From Chloroflexota bacterium (GTDB lineage Bacteria; Chloroflexota; Chloroflexia; Thermomicrobiales; UBA6265): a DNA stretch of 64,000 nucleotides. The position numbers and the translations under genes are program-made. Location: assembly GCA_023389575.1 (NCBI GenBank), contig JAEWEG010000032.1:24535-88534 (forward strand), given 5' to 3'. Of this stretch, positions 9,130 to 17,550 are shown one piece after another. The notes beneath the pieces are model-generated. The model had not been told where the DNA came from. It made no database searches and saw only the letters and a list, made by a program, of their open reading frames with translations. How positions within the stretch are numbered: the first letter of the stretch is position 1; every line of letters begins with the position of its first letter.

Positions 9130-10149
9130 TTATTCCGGGCGTGTTCCAGCCAGCCAGGCGGCTGCTTCCTTCGCGTGATAGGTGATGATCCGGCCCGCGC
9201 CGGCCCGCTTCATCGAAAGCAGGGTTTCCAGCGTGACGCGCTGTTCGTCGATCCAACCCATTTTGGCGGCGGCCTTGATCATCGCGAACTCGCCGGACAC
9301 GTTATAGGCGGTCAACGGCACGTCGAACGTTTCGCGCGCCGCCCGGATGATGTCGAGGTACGAAAGCGCGGGCTTCACGATCACCAGGTCCGCCCCTTCC
9401 TCCAGGTCGATCGCGATTTCGCGCATGGCCTCGCGGGCGTTCCCGGGGTCCATCTGGTGCGAGCGCCTGTCGCCAAACGACGGGGTGCTCTCGGCGGCCT
9501 CACGGAACGGGCCGTAGTAGGCCGAGGCGTACTTGGCCGCGTATGACATGATGGGAACGGCCTGGAATCCCGCCTCGTCGAGCGCGGTCCGGATCGCGGC
9601 CACCCGGCCATCCATCATGTCGGACGGCGCGACGATGTCCGCCCCGGCCCGCGCATGGCTGACGGCGGTCCGGGCCAGCAGCGGCAGGGTGAGGTCGTTG
9701 TCCACTACATCGCCAACCAGGATGCCGCAGTGGCCATGGTCGGTGTACTCACAGGCGCACACATCGGTGATGACCAGGAAGCCGGGGTCGACCCGCTTGA
9801 TTTCGCGAACCGCCCGTTGCACGATCCCGTCCGGATCGTAGGCGCCGGTCGCCTCGCCGTCCTTCACGTCCGGAATCCCGAACAACAGCACGCCGGGTAT
9901 CCCCAACCGGTTGAGTTCGACGATCTCGGCTTCGAGCTGGTCGACCGATAGCTGGAACTGCCCCAGCATCGACGAAATCTCGTTGCGAACGCCGGTTCCT
10001 TCCACCACGAACAATGGGTAGACGAAATCTCGCGGATGCAGCTCGGTTTCCCGCACGTAATCGCGAATCGCGGGCGTCATGCGCAGGCGCCTGGTGCGCT
10101 GGATATCCGCCGGTGCGGTCAACCGCTCCATCTCGTTGGCTGACACCAT
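9130..10149 (-). CDS. hemB: Delta-aminolevulinic acid dehydratase (porphobilinogen synthase)
   Basis: Condenses two 5-aminolevulinate molecules to porphobilinogen. The 339-residue protein has the zinc-site cysteines in [14 protein letters not shown] (Cys131, 133 and 141), the first active-site Lys in [15 protein letters not shown] (Lys206) and the Schiff-base Lys in [11 protein letters not shown] (Lys259). The three cysteines indicate the Zn-dependent rather than the Mg-only type. It sits 18 bases after hemCD and 56 bases before hemE on the same strand. No glutamyl-tRNA reductase (hemA) or hemL lies in the window, so the supply of aminolevulinate is encoded elsewhere. Confidence 0.97.
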   Translation of the reverse strand: MVSANEMERLTAPADIQRTRRLRMTPAIRDYVRETELHPRDFVYPLFVVEGTGVRNEISSMLGQFQLSVDQLEAEIVELNRLGIPGVLLFGIPDVKDGEATGAYDPDGIVQRAVREIKRVDPGFLVITDVCACEYTDHGHCGILVGDVVDNDLTLPLLARTAVSHARAGADIVAPSDMMDGRVAAIRTALDEAGFQAVPIMSYAAKYASAYYGPFREAAESTPSFGDRRSHQMDPGNAREAMREIAIDLEEGADLVIVKPALSYLDIIRAARETFDVPLTAYNVSGEFAMIKAAAKMGWIDEQRVTLETLLSMKRAGAGRIITYHAKEAAAWLAGTRPE

Positions 10150-10167
10150 CTGGATAGCCTCCCTCTC

Positions 10168-11871
10168 TTACGAACGGCCCGCGAAATACGTCTCGCAGGC
10201 GGCCACGACGCCATCTGGCGATGGATCCTCGGCCTGTACATGCACCGGCAACCCGAATTCATCCATGGCGACGGCGGTCGTGCTTCCAATCGCCACCAGG
10301 CAGGCGCCGGAGAGCGCGGCGAGATCGGCTCCCAGAGACTCCGTCATCACCCGCACCGAAGACGGCGAGGCGAACACCATCGCGTCCACCCGCCCACCAC
10401 GGACCAGCGCCCGCACCTCGTCGCCAGCACCAGGCGTCGCGATCGACCGATAGCTTTCGACCCGGACCACGTTGACATCGGCCCGCCGCAACGGGGACGT
10501 GATCGTGTCGCCAGCGCGGCTCCCCAGCAGGCAAAGCACCTTCGCGCCTGCCGGCACGGCCTCAACCAGTTCCCTGGCCAACCCCGGCCCGGTCTGCTCC
10601 ACGGCGACCAGGTCAACCGGGATGCCGATCGCCTCCATCGCGGCGGCGGTCGACTTGCCAACCACGGCGACCTTGGCCTGGCCGGCGAACCGGTTTCCGC
10701 CAAACGCTTCCAGTAAGTCCACGGTTTTGGTGCTGGTCACCACCAGCCAGTCGAACCCACCGGCCGCGGCGTCGTTGAGCGCGGCGGTAAGGACACCGGG
10801 CGTGGCGGTTGGCCGAATCTCCAGCGTGGTGGCGGGTGTCACCAGGGCGCCTCGCTCCTGGAACGCGGCTCGCGACCGCTCGACGTAGTCGCCGGTCCCC
10901 GTCACCACCACCTGCCTGCCAGCCAGCGGTCCACGCGCATCGCTCCCCGTCTTGGAGAGATCGGCGCCGGCCCAGGTCGGCGAAAGCTCCCGCATCATCC
11001 GCCGCGACAGATCGGGAACCTCGTCGCGGGCGGTCGCGATGGGAAATGCCACCTGGGTGCGCGTCATGCGATCGCCGTCATCGGAGGCCATCATCGCCCA
11101 GAATTGCACCTGCTCACCGTCGACGATCGCGTGGGCGCCAACCGGCGTGGTGCAGCCACCGCCCATCGCCCGCAGGAACGATCGTTCCAGTTCAACCGCC
11201 AGGGCCACCGCCGGGTCGTTGAGTGCCTGCGCCACATCCCAGGCCTCATCGGGACCGATCCTGGTCTCAAGCGCCAGGGCGCCCTGGCCCGGGGCGGGAA
11301 CGAACTCGTCGAACGAGAGGAACGCGGTCACGCGCTCGGCCCACCCCATCCTGGTCAAGCCCGCGGCCGCGAGGATGATGGCGTCGTAGTCCTGGGATTC
11401 GGACTTCCGCAGCCGCGTGTCGATGTTCCCGCGAAGGTCGGATATCACCGCGTCGGGCCGCATGGCGAGCACCTGCACCGCCCGGCGCCGGGAAGAGGTT
11501 CCAATCACCGGGTTGGCGGGCAGCCCCTCCAGGCCGGCGCCGTGGCGCGACACCACGACATCCCGCGCGTCCTCGCGCTGGAGATAGGCGGCCACGCCAA
11601 GGCCCACCGGCGAGATGGTCGGCAGGTCCTTGGTGCAATGCACCGCGAGGTCCACCGTGCGATCGAGCAGCGCTTCCTGCAGCGCGGAGGCGAACACCCC
11701 TCGACCGCCGATCTTGAGCAAAGACGACTGCTTGTCGATGTCGCCTTCCGGCTTGATGACCTGGAGGTCGAATTGTCGCCCGGTGTACCGCTCGACGAGG
11801 GATACCTGAATCGCCTCGGCCTGCCACAAGGCCAGCGCGCTCCCCCGCGTTCCTAATAGAAGCTTGCTCAT
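10168..11871 (-). CDS. hemCD: Fused HemC-HemD: hydroxymethylbilane synthase / uroporphyrinogen-III synthase
   Basis: A 567-residue bifunctional protein. The N-terminal part (1 to about 305) is porphobilinogen deaminase: GTRGSALALWQA, KIGGRGVFASAL, HCTKDLP, GTSSRRRAVQVLAMRPD, SDLRGNIDTRL and the dipyrromethane-cofactor Cys in GGGCTTPVGAH (Cys240). From about 317 a HemD-type domain follows (PLAGRQVVVTG, then two weakly conserved alpha/beta lobes ending SPSSVRVM and AIGSTTAVAMDEFG). Hydroxymethylbilane made by HemC is unstable, so direct hand-over to HemD is a plausible benefit of the fusion. ATG 11871 has AGGCGGA upstream; an in-frame ATG at 11910 would add 13 residues. First gene of the hemCD-hemB-hemE operon. 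Confidence 0.95.
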   Translation of the reverse strand: MSKLLLGTRGSALALWQAEAIQVSLVERYTGRQFDLQVIKPEGDIDKQSSLLKIGGRGVFASALQEALLDRTVDLAVHCTKDLPTISPVGLGVAAYLQREDARDVVVSRHGAGLEGLPANPVIGTSSRRRAVQVLAMRPDAVISDLRGNIDTRLRKSESQDYDAIILAAAGLTRMGWAERVTAFLSFDEFVPAPGQGALALETRIGPDEAWDVAQALNDPAVALAVELERSFLRAMGGGCTTPVGAHAIVDGEQVQFWAMMASDDGDRMTRTQVAFPIATARDEVPDLSRRMMRELSPTWAGADLSKTGSDARGPLAGRQVVVTGTGDYVERSRAAFQERGALVTPATTLEIRPTATPGVLTAALNDAAAGGFDWLVVTSTKTVDLLEAFGGNRFAGQAKVAVVGKSTAAAMEAIGIPVDLVAVEQTGPGLARELVEAVPAGAKVLCLLGSRAGDTITSPLRRADVNVVRVESYRSIATPGAGDEVRALVRGGRVDAMVFASPSSVRVMTESLGADLAALSGACLVAIGSTTAVAMDEFGLPVHVQAEDPSPDGVVAACETYFAGRS

Positions 11872-11942
11872 ATTCCGCCTGGCGCTGGGTCGCGCCGATG
11901 TACCATTCATAAAGGATCGTCGTCCACGGACATCGCCGCGGT

Positions 11943-11961
11943 TGTCACGTTCATTGTGACA
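11943..11961. promoter_or_regulatory. Inverted repeat TGTCAC-N7-GTGACA, candidate operator
   Basis: Two perfect 6-base half-sites (11943-11948 and 11956-11961) separated by 7 bases lie 72 bases upstream of the hemCD start. The symmetry fits a dimeric regulator. It is not the CRP consensus (TGTGA-N6-TCACA). Which gene it controls, if any, is inference. Confidence 0.4.
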
Positions 11962-12058
11962 GGTTCACCCGCCCGGCGGCCCAGCCCGTGCACGCCCGCC
12001 GCAAGGCCCCTTAGCCATTTGTACAGGCGTGAAACGGTCCGAAAAACGCGAAACCCTG

Positions 12059-12067
12059 TGCTATACT
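12059..12067 (+). promoter_or_regulatory. Extended -10 promoter element for rplU-rpmA-rpmE
   Basis: TG-C-TATACT matches an extended -10 box (TGnTATAAT). No good -35 hexamer lies at 16-18 bases, which is usual for extended -10 promoters. Predicted transcription start near 12074, giving a leader of about 160 bases. Confidence 0.5.
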
Positions 12068-12233
12068 TTCGTGTCTGGGCGCCAAGCGCGCCCCATTTTG
12101 TGTGCATAATCGCAGCACAAGAGACCTGTGTCCCGCGGTATTTGGGAGTATTTTGGGCTCGGTGAAATAGGTCACCGCATGCAGCAATGCATCTGACGCG
12201 TGCCAGGCAGAGCCGTTCGGGCAGGACTTATTT

Positions 12234-12578
12234 ATGACCGACCAGACAACACCCGGAAGCGACGGCACCTACGCGGTGATCGCGACCGGCGGCAAGCAGT
12301 ATCGCGTTCAGGTGGGCGACAACATCTCCGTCGAACGCCTGCATCAGGACGCGGGTTCCGACATTAGCTTCGACCAGGTGCTCCTCGTGGGCGGCAATGG
12401 CGAAACCAAGATCGGCACCCCGGTGGTCGACGGCGCGACCGTGACCGCCACCATCAATGAACACGATCGCGGCGAAAAGATCGTCGTCTTCAAGTTCAAG
12501 AAGCGCAAGCGATACCGCCGGCGCACCGGCCACCGTCAGGAACTGACCCGGCTCACCATCACCGGCATTTCCGCCTAG
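12234..12578 (+). CDS. rplU: 50S ribosomal protein bL21
   Basis: Component of the large ribosomal subunit, binding 23S rRNA. The 114-residue protein has TGGKQYRVQVGD near the N-terminus, KIGTPVVDGATVTATI in the centre, and the basic KKRKRYRRRTGHRQELT C-terminal signature. There is a short N-terminal extension of about 10 residues before the conserved YAVIATGGKQYRV. First gene of rplU-rpmA-rpmE. The usual partner obg does not follow; rpmE does. Confidence 0.97.
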   Translation: MTDQTTPGSDGTYAVIATGGKQYRVQVGDNISVERLHQDAGSDISFDQVLLVGGNGETKIGTPVVDGATVTATINEHDRGEKIVVFKFKKRKRYRRRTGHRQELTRLTITGISA

Positions 12579-12626
12579 CCGTTCCGCCCACCCGGCGGTC
12601 CAGGTCACGCACCAGGAGAAACCACC

Positions 12627-12950
12627 ATGGCACACAAGAAGGGCGGCGGTAGCACACGCAACGGCCGCGATTCCGAATCCAAGCGCCTCGGCGTGAAGCG
12701 TGGCGATGGCCAGTACGTCCGTTCCGGCACCATCGTCGTTCGCCAGCGCGGCACCCAGTTCTGGGTCGGCCAGAACGTCGGCATCGGCAAGGATCACACG
12801 ATCTACGCCAAGATCGACGGCGTGGTCCGCTTTGAGCCGGTGAGCCGCGACAAGCGACGCATCAGCGTCTATCCGCCCGAGATCTACCCGGTCGGCGGGG
12901 CCTCGGCTCTCCTCTCCCCCGAGGAAACAGCCGCCATCGCCGCGGACTAA
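12627..12950 (+). CDS. rpmA: 50S ribosomal protein bL27
   Basis: Large-subunit protein whose N-terminus reaches the peptidyl-transferase centre. It begins directly with [16 protein letters not shown], so it lacks the cleaved N-terminal extension found in Firmicutes bL27. [20 protein letters not shown] and [12 protein letters not shown] are typical. At 107 residues it is longer than the usual 85-95, owing to a C-terminal tail of about 20 residues after the conserved core. An AGGAG motif lies 9 bases upstream of the ATG, and rplU ends 48 bases before. Confidence 0.97.
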   Translation: MAHKKGGGSTRNGRDSESKRLGVKRGDGQYVRSGTIVVRQRGTQFWVGQNVGIGKDHTIYAKIDGVVRFEPVSRDKRRISVYPPEIYPVGGASALLSPEETAAIAAD

Positions 12951-12965
12951 GAGGGTTACCCATCA

Positions 12966-13298
12966 ATGAAGCCAGCAATTCACCCCAACTATGTTGAAGC
13001 CACGGTGACCTGCTCGTGCGGCAACACGTTCCAGACGCGTTCCACCCGCCCAGAGCTCCGCACCGACCTCTGCAGCGTCTGCCACCCGTTCTACACGGGC
13101 GAGCAGCGAATCGTTGACTCGGCCGGACAGGTTGAGCGCTTCACCCGCCGCATGGAGGCCGCCGCCGCCAGGGCCGGACAGAAGTCCAAGCGCCAGCGCC
13201 GTCTCGAAGCCCGCCAGCAGGCCCAGGCCGAAGGCCAGGAAGAAGGCGACGTGGTCGAGACGACCGACGAAGACACCGAGGAAGTTGTCGCCGAGTAA
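12966..13298 (+). CDS. rpmE: 50S ribosomal protein bL31, zinc-binding form with acidic C-terminal extension
   Basis: Large-subunit protein at the central protuberance. The N-terminal 70 residues are a standard bL31 with [17 protein letters not shown] and [19 protein letters not shown], including all four Cys of the C+ (zinc) form (Cys16, 18, 36, 39). The remaining 40 residues form a basic, Arg/Gln-rich helix followed by a strongly acidic end rich in Glu, Asp and Val; bL31 is usually 66-75 residues. Last gene of the operon, 15 bases after rpmA and directly followed by a strong terminator. Confidence 0.96.
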   Translation: MKPAIHPNYVEATVTCSCGNTFQTRSTRPELRTDLCSVCHPFYTGEQRIVDSAGQVERFTRRMEAAAARAGQKSKRQRRLEARQQAQAEGQEEGDVVETTDEDTEEVVAE

Positions 13299-13310
13299 TC
13301 GGATGACAGC

Positions 13311-13348
13311 AACGGCCGACCGGATATTCCGGTCGGCCGTTCTTCGTT
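13311..13348 (+). terminator. Intrinsic terminator after rpmE
   Basis: A perfect 14-base-pair stem (13311-13324 with 13328-13341) and a 3-base loop are followed by CTTCGTT. It ends the rplU-rpmA-rpmE transcript and, read in the other direction, could also stop transcripts of the XRE gene that ends at 13367. Confidence 0.85.
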
Positions 13349-13366
13349 AATGGCCGCGTTTTCGGT

Positions 13367-13861
13367 CTACCGACGCGCGTCGTCATCCATCTCGAACAGC
13401 GTGGCCATCCCGCTCATCCTGATTCCGGCGACCTCCGCTCCGTTCGGCTCCGCCATGCCATCGAGCAGGTTCGACTGCACCCACTGATGCTCCTCGGCGT
13501 GGACGAACCGGGCGAACTGCATCACCGCGAGTTGTCCCGCGTCCGACAAGTCCCGGAATACCGACAGCATTCGACGCTCCTCGGTCGATTCCCGCTCGTT
13601 GGCCACGGGTTCGATGAGTCCCGCGGCCTTGAGCAGGTCGAGCCGCGCCATGCCCAGCGCCGCCGCGAGCTTGTCCAGCGTCTCCACGCTCGGATGGACG
13701 CCTCGTCCGCGCTCGATATCGCACACGTAGGAACGGCTCAGTCCCGAGCGAGACGCGAGTTCGCGCTGGCTGAGTCGCTGCTCCATCCGGTTCGTCCGGA
13801 TCCAGGCGCCCAGCGCCGTCGTTCCTTTTGGCACGATTTCCGCTGTCCGACTCCCAGCCAT
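13367..13861 (-). CDS. XRE-family helix-turn-helix transcriptional regulator
   Basis: A 164-residue protein. Residues 15-75 form a Cro/CI-type HTH: ALGAWIRTNRMEQRLSQREL, then SGLSRSYVCDIERG (recognition helix region) and PSVETLDKLAAALGM. The C-terminal 90 residues have no recognisable enzymatic or ligand domain; they include ERRMLSVFRDLSDAGQLAVMQFARFVHAEE, which looks helical and may mediate dimerisation. ATG 13861 has GGGAG 5 bases upstream. It is divergent from the PfkB-like gene at 14034, and a TTGACA-like hexamer (minus strand, 13962-13967) lies between them. Autoregulation or control of the divergent gene is possible but not shown. Confidence 0.9.
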   Translation of the reverse strand: MAGSRTAEIVPKGTTALGAWIRTNRMEQRLSQRELASRSGLSRSYVCDIERGRGVHPSVETLDKLAAALGMARLDLLKAAGLIEPVANERESTEERRMLSVFRDLSDAGQLAVMQFARFVHAEEHQWVQSNLLDGMAEPNGAEVAGIRMSGMATLFEMDDDARR

Positions 13862-14033
13862 TCGCTCTCCCTGTCCCCTTTACCCGCCCGTGCGCCCGGT
13901 CTCTCTCCGCTCCCCTTGAACGTGAGGAAAAGTCCTGCGACCATCAGGAAAGCACGTATCCTGTCAATGATAGTCTGGAAAGGTCCGCCCGGATGCCAAC
14001 AGCCTCCTCCCCATACAGCGAGCGACACGCCTG

Positions 14034-14822
14034 ATGCCCCGAACCCGCATTGCCCTGATTGGCGACACCCGCCTGGAATACGGTGAACTCACCGACGCCG
14101 GCGCCATCGCCATGGAACTCGCCAGCTGGTCGCAGCTCGAGGTCGGCATCCGCACGGTCGCCAACTCACGCAATGCCTGGGAAGTCCTCGATGAGGCGTT
14201 CGGCTCGGTCGGGATCACGTCCTGGATGACCATTCGCGATGAAGCACCGGCCACCTATCGCGACAACGGCGCCGAAACCCGCATGGGCGATGTGCTGAAC
14301 ATCGACGAATTGTTTTCCCACGACCTCGTGATCGTGGCCACGCGAGACCGGGCGCTTCGCCGGTTCCTGGCCGATCTGCCGGTGCACACGTATCCGGGCG
14401 TCCGCATGATGACCCTGATCGACCTGCACGACGGCGTGGTGGAAGACGAGAACCTGGCGGACCTCCTCCGGTTTGATGTGCTCGTTGGATCGGACGCGGC
14501 GTTCTCGTCGATCACCTCCATCGAGTCGCCGATCGCCGGATCGGGTATCGCCGCGTTCGAATCGCATCTGCGTGGCAGCAATGTGCGAGCGGCCGTGAGT
14601 TGGGGCAAACACGGCGCCTTCCGCTGCGTCACGCCCGAGGACAACCTCGTCACGATCCCGCCCCACCACGCACCCGCCACCACAAGCGACGCGCCATGGG
14701 CTGCCTTCGTCAGCGCGGTCGCGGTTGGACTCGTCAAGCGCAAGGAGTGGAGCGACATTGGTCGCGAGGCCACCCGCCGGTTCGCCATTCGCGCCCAGGC
14801 CCAGCGCTCCAGCCGGACCTGA
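14034..14822 (+). CDS. Degenerate PfkB/ribokinase-like protein, probably not a kinase
   Basis: A 262-residue protein of unknown function. The layout suggests the ribokinase fold: N-terminal IALIGDTRLEYGELTDAGA, a central FDVLVGSDAAFSSI where PfkB proteins have a VNxxE segment, then VRAAVSWGKHGAFRC, resembling the VTLGxxGA strand, followed by TTSDAPWAAFVSAVAVGL at the place of the DTxGAGDAFxAGL motif. The GAGD anion hole and its catalytic Asp are not preserved, so kinase activity looks lost. This is an assignment by pattern, not by search. A wholly different family is possible. It lies 29 bases before queG on the same strand; no SD is obvious. Confidence 0.55.
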   Translation: MPRTRIALIGDTRLEYGELTDAGAIAMELASWSQLEVGIRTVANSRNAWEVLDEAFGSVGITSWMTIRDEAPATYRDNGAETRMGDVLNIDELFSHDLVIVATRDRALRRFLADLPVHTYPGVRMMTLIDLHDGVVEDENLADLLRFDVLVGSDAAFSSITSIESPIAGSGIAAFESHLRGSNVRAAVSWGKHGAFRCVTPEDNLVTIPPHHAPATTSDAPWAAFVSAVAVGLVKRKEWSDIGREATRRFAIRAQAQRSSRT

Positions 14823-14839
14823 CCCTCGGCCAGTAGCCC

Positions 14840-14845
14840 TATACT
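14840..14845 (+). promoter_or_regulatory. -10 element placed 6 bases before the queG start (possible leaderless mRNA)
   Basis: TATACT at 14840-14845 is followed by CGGGGC and then the queG ATG at 14852. A transcript started about 7 bases after the -10 would begin at or next to the A of the ATG. No convincing -35 was seen. Confidence 0.5.
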
Positions 14846-14851
14846 CGGGGC

Positions 14852-16036
14852 ATGAATACGCATCCTCCCCAGGCACTCACCCTCTCTACGCCATCCCCCC
14901 GGACGCAACGAACCGCGCGCGTCAAATGGCTCGCCGCCCAGCATGGCCTGAAGGTATCCTCCGTCACCACCGCCGAGCCATTCGCTGAACTGGGCGACCA
15001 TCTCGAACGCCACATCGACGCGGGCCACGTCGAAGGGCTCGACTGGTTCACCCACGAGCGAGCCCGGTTCTCGACCGATGTCCGCAACCTCCATCCCACG
15101 GCGACATCGATCCTGTCGGTGGGTCTGACCTACTGGCCGGGACCGAACGACAAACCGGACGACGGCGTCCGCCGCGGGCGAATCTCGCGCTATGCCTGGG
15201 GCCGCGACTATCACCGCGTGCTCAAACGCCGGATGAAGGCGTTGCTGGCCGCGCTCGAGGATGAGTTCGGGCGGGCCATCGAGGCAAGGACGCTGGTGGA
15301 CACGGCGCGGGTGGTCGATCGGGCGATCGCCGCGCGGTCCGGTCTTGGCTGGTATGGCAAGCACACCTGCATCATTGTCCCTGGTCATGGCTCGTGGGTG
15401 ATGCTTGGCGAACTGGTGCTGGACCTCGACCTTGAGCCTGACGCGCCCCTGAATCGCGACTGCGGCAAATGCACCATCTGCATCGACAATTGCCCCACCG
15501 GCGCGATCGTGGAGCCGTACACGGTCCACACGCCCAGTTGCATCTCCTACCTCACCATCGAGCATCGGGGCAGCATTCCATATCAACTCCGGCCGAAGAT
15601 GGGCGACTGGGTGTATGGCTGCGATGTCTGCCAGGAAGTCTGCCCCTACACCCGCGCGGCGGCGGTGGAAGCCGATCCCGAACTCCAGCCAGCGAGCATC
15701 AACAATGCCTTTCCGTCGCTGCACTGGCTCCTGCGAATGACCGAGGCCGAGTTCGGCGAGACCTACTTTGGGACAGCGGTGCCCCGGACGAAACGCCGGG
15801 GTCTCGCCCGGAACGCCGCCATCGCCCTCGGCAACACCGGCGACGACAGCGACGCACCCGTTCTCGGAGAGGCGCTGGCCTCCCACGACGAACCGCTCGT
15901 GCGCGCACACGTTGCCTGGGCACTGGGCCGTCTCGGTGGCGCCGATGCCCGGAAGGCGCTCGACCGCGCCCGATCCACCGATCCCGAAGCCACGGTTCTT
16001 GAGGAAGTCGACCTCGCGCTCACGTTCCTGGCGTAA
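14852..16036 (+). CDS. queG: Epoxyqueuosine reductase QueG
   Basis: Catalyses the last step of queuosine synthesis in tRNA, reducing epoxyqueuosine with a cobalamin and two [4Fe-4S] clusters. The 394-residue protein has a QueG core with the probable catalytic Asp in TLVDTARVVDRA (Asp150), GLGWYGKHTC, two ferredoxin-like cluster motifs (Cys204, 207, 210, 214 in CGKCTICIDNC and Cys257, 260, 264 in CDVCQEVC) and C-terminal HEAT-like repeats (RRGLARNAAIALGN and VRAHVAWALGRLG). Length is as expected. No other queuosine gene is in the window. Start ATG 14852 is supported by the fold; upstream there is a -10 box instead of an SD. Confidence 0.95.
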   Translation: MNTHPPQALTLSTPSPRTQRTARVKWLAAQHGLKVSSVTTAEPFAELGDHLERHIDAGHVEGLDWFTHERARFSTDVRNLHPTATSILSVGLTYWPGPNDKPDDGVRRGRISRYAWGRDYHRVLKRRMKALLAALEDEFGRAIEARTLVDTARVVDRAIAARSGLGWYGKHTCIIVPGHGSWVMLGELVLDLDLEPDAPLNRDCGKCTICIDNCPTGAIVEPYTVHTPSCISYLTIEHRGSIPYQLRPKMGDWVYGCDVCQEVCPYTRAAAVEADPELQPASINNAFPSLHWLLRMTEAEFGETYFGTAVPRTKRRGLARNAAIALGNTGDDSDAPVLGEALASHDEPLVRAHVAWALGRLGGADARKALDRARSTDPEATVLEEVDLALTFLA

Positions 16037-16050
16037 TCGCCAGCGAAGGA

Positions 16051-17550
16051 TCAGGCCGGACTGGTCGCCAACCGAAGGACCGTGTGCGAGTGCGGGGCCA
16101 GCGACAGGCTCAGTCGACTCCCCTCCGCCTCGAATGTGCCCTCGCGCACCGAGGCGGCATCCGGGTTGTCGAAGTCGTTGATGGCGTGGACATCCTCTCC
16201 AATGACATCGAACCGCCGCGCCACACCTGAAGCGCCCGCGCCGTCCAGTTCGAGCGTGACCTCCAGGGCGTCGTGCTCGTGCCGGTTGATGAGTGATACG
16301 ACCAGCACGTCGCGCCCCTCGCTCCGGCTGGCGGCCACGTCCAGCACGTCGAACTCGCCCAGCCGGGCCGCCCGCGAGGGCTGTTCCTGACCCGGAGGAG
16401 TCGACGGCAGCGTCACCCGCGGCCCATCCACCCAGGCCGACAGCGCGACATCCTGTGTGTGCTCAGCCAATAGTCGCAGCGGGTGATAGATAGTTTGGAG
16501 GAATAGCCCATCGGGCGAGGTGAAGATTGGGGCGATCACGTTGACCATCTGCGCCAGGTTGGCGATCTTCACCACGTCACTCTGCCGGATGAAGATATTG
16601 AGGTAGGCGGCCACCGCCAGCGCGTCGGAGAGGTCGTAGCGCTCCTCGAGACGGGTCGCCGCGCCCCGCGCCCGGTACCAGACGTTCCACTCGTCGAACG
16701 CCACGCCGATCTCGTGCTCGATCCCCTGCTGGGCTCGCACGCGGTCGATCTCGGTTCGCATGTTGTCCAGTTCCCACTCGGCCAGGTGCGGCTGGTAGAC
16801 GTTCTCGGCATAGTCGGCGCTGCCGGTATAGATATGGATGGAGTGATAGCGAACGAACTTCGCCAGGCCCTCCAGTACCGTCCTGTCCCATGCCGCGCTG
16901 CCGGTGTGGCCACAACTGATGAGCTCGATGGAGGGATCGGTCCAGAGCATCACCTTGGCGAACTCAATCGCCTTCTTCACATAGTCCTCGGCCGAGAGCG
17001 CGCCGATTTGCCAGTTGCCGTACATCTCGTTGCCGAGCGCCCAGTACCGCACGTTATACGGCTCTGCATGCCCGTTCTCACGCCGCAGGTTCGCCCAGTA
17101 GGTGTCCTCGGTGCCGTTGCAGTACTCAACCCAGGACCGGGCCTCCTCCATCGTGCCGGTGCCCATGTTCACGCAGATGAACGGCTCGGTGCCCAGTTCG
17201 CGGCAATAGGCGATGTATTCGTCGGTGCCGAAGCGGTTCGACTCCACATCGTGCCAGGCCAGCTCAAGGCGTCGTGGCCGCTTGTCCACCGGACCGATCC
17301 CATCGGTCCAGGTGTAGCCGCTCACAAAGTTCCCACCAGGCCAGCGCAGGAGCGGCATCCTCAATGGCCGCAGCGCCTCCAGCACATCGGTACGGAACCC
17401 CTGGCTGTCGCTCAGCGGCGACCCCTCGTCGTGGATGCCGCCGTAGATGCACCTTCCAAGGTGCTCGATGAAGCCGCCGAAAATGCGCCGGTCGATCGGT
17501 CCGGTCGCCCGGTCGAGATCGATTTTCACTCGCGCCTTTTGCGCCGCCAT
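16051..17550 (-). CDS. Alpha-L-arabinofuranosidase, GH51 family
   Basis: Glycoside hydrolase that releases terminal arabinofuranose from arabinan or arabinoxylan fragments. The 499-residue protein has no signal peptide, so it acts in the cytosol on imported oligosaccharides. N-terminal RIFGGFIEHLGRCIYGGIHD and LLRWPGGNFVSGYTW are GH51 signatures; the acid/base Glu is in WALGNEMYG (Glu175) and the nucleophile in AFDEWNVWY (Glu287). A beta-sandwich C-terminal domain follows. ATG 17550 has a good SD (GGAAGGTGG). No sugar transporter or regulator is adjacent. It converges on queG with a gap of 14 bases. Confidence 0.95.
   Translation of the reverse strand: MAAQKARVKIDLDRATGPIDRRIFGGFIEHLGRCIYGGIHDEGSPLSDSQGFRTDVLEALRPLRMPLLRWPGGNFVSGYTWTDGIGPVDKRPRRLELAWHDVESNRFGTDEYIAYCRELGTEPFICVNMGTGTMEEARSWVEYCNGTEDTYWANLRRENGHAEPYNVRYWALGNEMYGNWQIGALSAEDYVKKAIEFAKVMLWTDPSIELISCGHTGSAAWDRTVLEGLAKFVRYHSIHIYTGSADYAENVYQPHLAEWELDNMRTEIDRVRAQQGIEHEIGVAFDEWNVWYRARGAATRLEERYDLSDALAVAAYLNIFIRQSDVVKIANLAQMVNVIAPIFTSPDGLFLQTIYHPLRLLAEHTQDVALSAWVDGPRVTLPSTPPGQEQPSRAARLGEFDVLDVAASRSEGRDVLVVSLINRHEHDALEVTLELDGAGASGVARRFDVIGEDVHAINDFDNPDAASVREGTFEAEGSRLSLSLAPHSHTVLRLATSPA

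Larger units (their letters stand above)
11872..12233. other. Intergenic region between hemCD and rplU (divergent control region)
   Basis: This 362-base gene-free stretch separates the minus-strand hem operon from the plus-strand ribosomal operon. It contains an inverted repeat (11943-11961), an extended -10 element (12059-12067) and a transcribed leader of roughly 160 bases ahead of rplU. The leader contains a short self-complementary stretch around GCATGCAGCAATGCATC (about 12178-12194) that could form a hairpin. No convincing small gene was found. Confidence 0.6.

Noticed and set aside
11943..11961. Considered as a CRP/FNR-type binding site
   Set aside because: The half-sites are TGTCAC/GTGACA with 7 bases between; CRP needs TGTGA-N6-TCACA and FNR needs TTGAT-N4-ATCAA. 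Kept only as an unassigned dyad.
14255..15910. Long minus-strand open frame opposite queG
   Set aside because: Antisense to a gene with intact iron-sulfur motifs.
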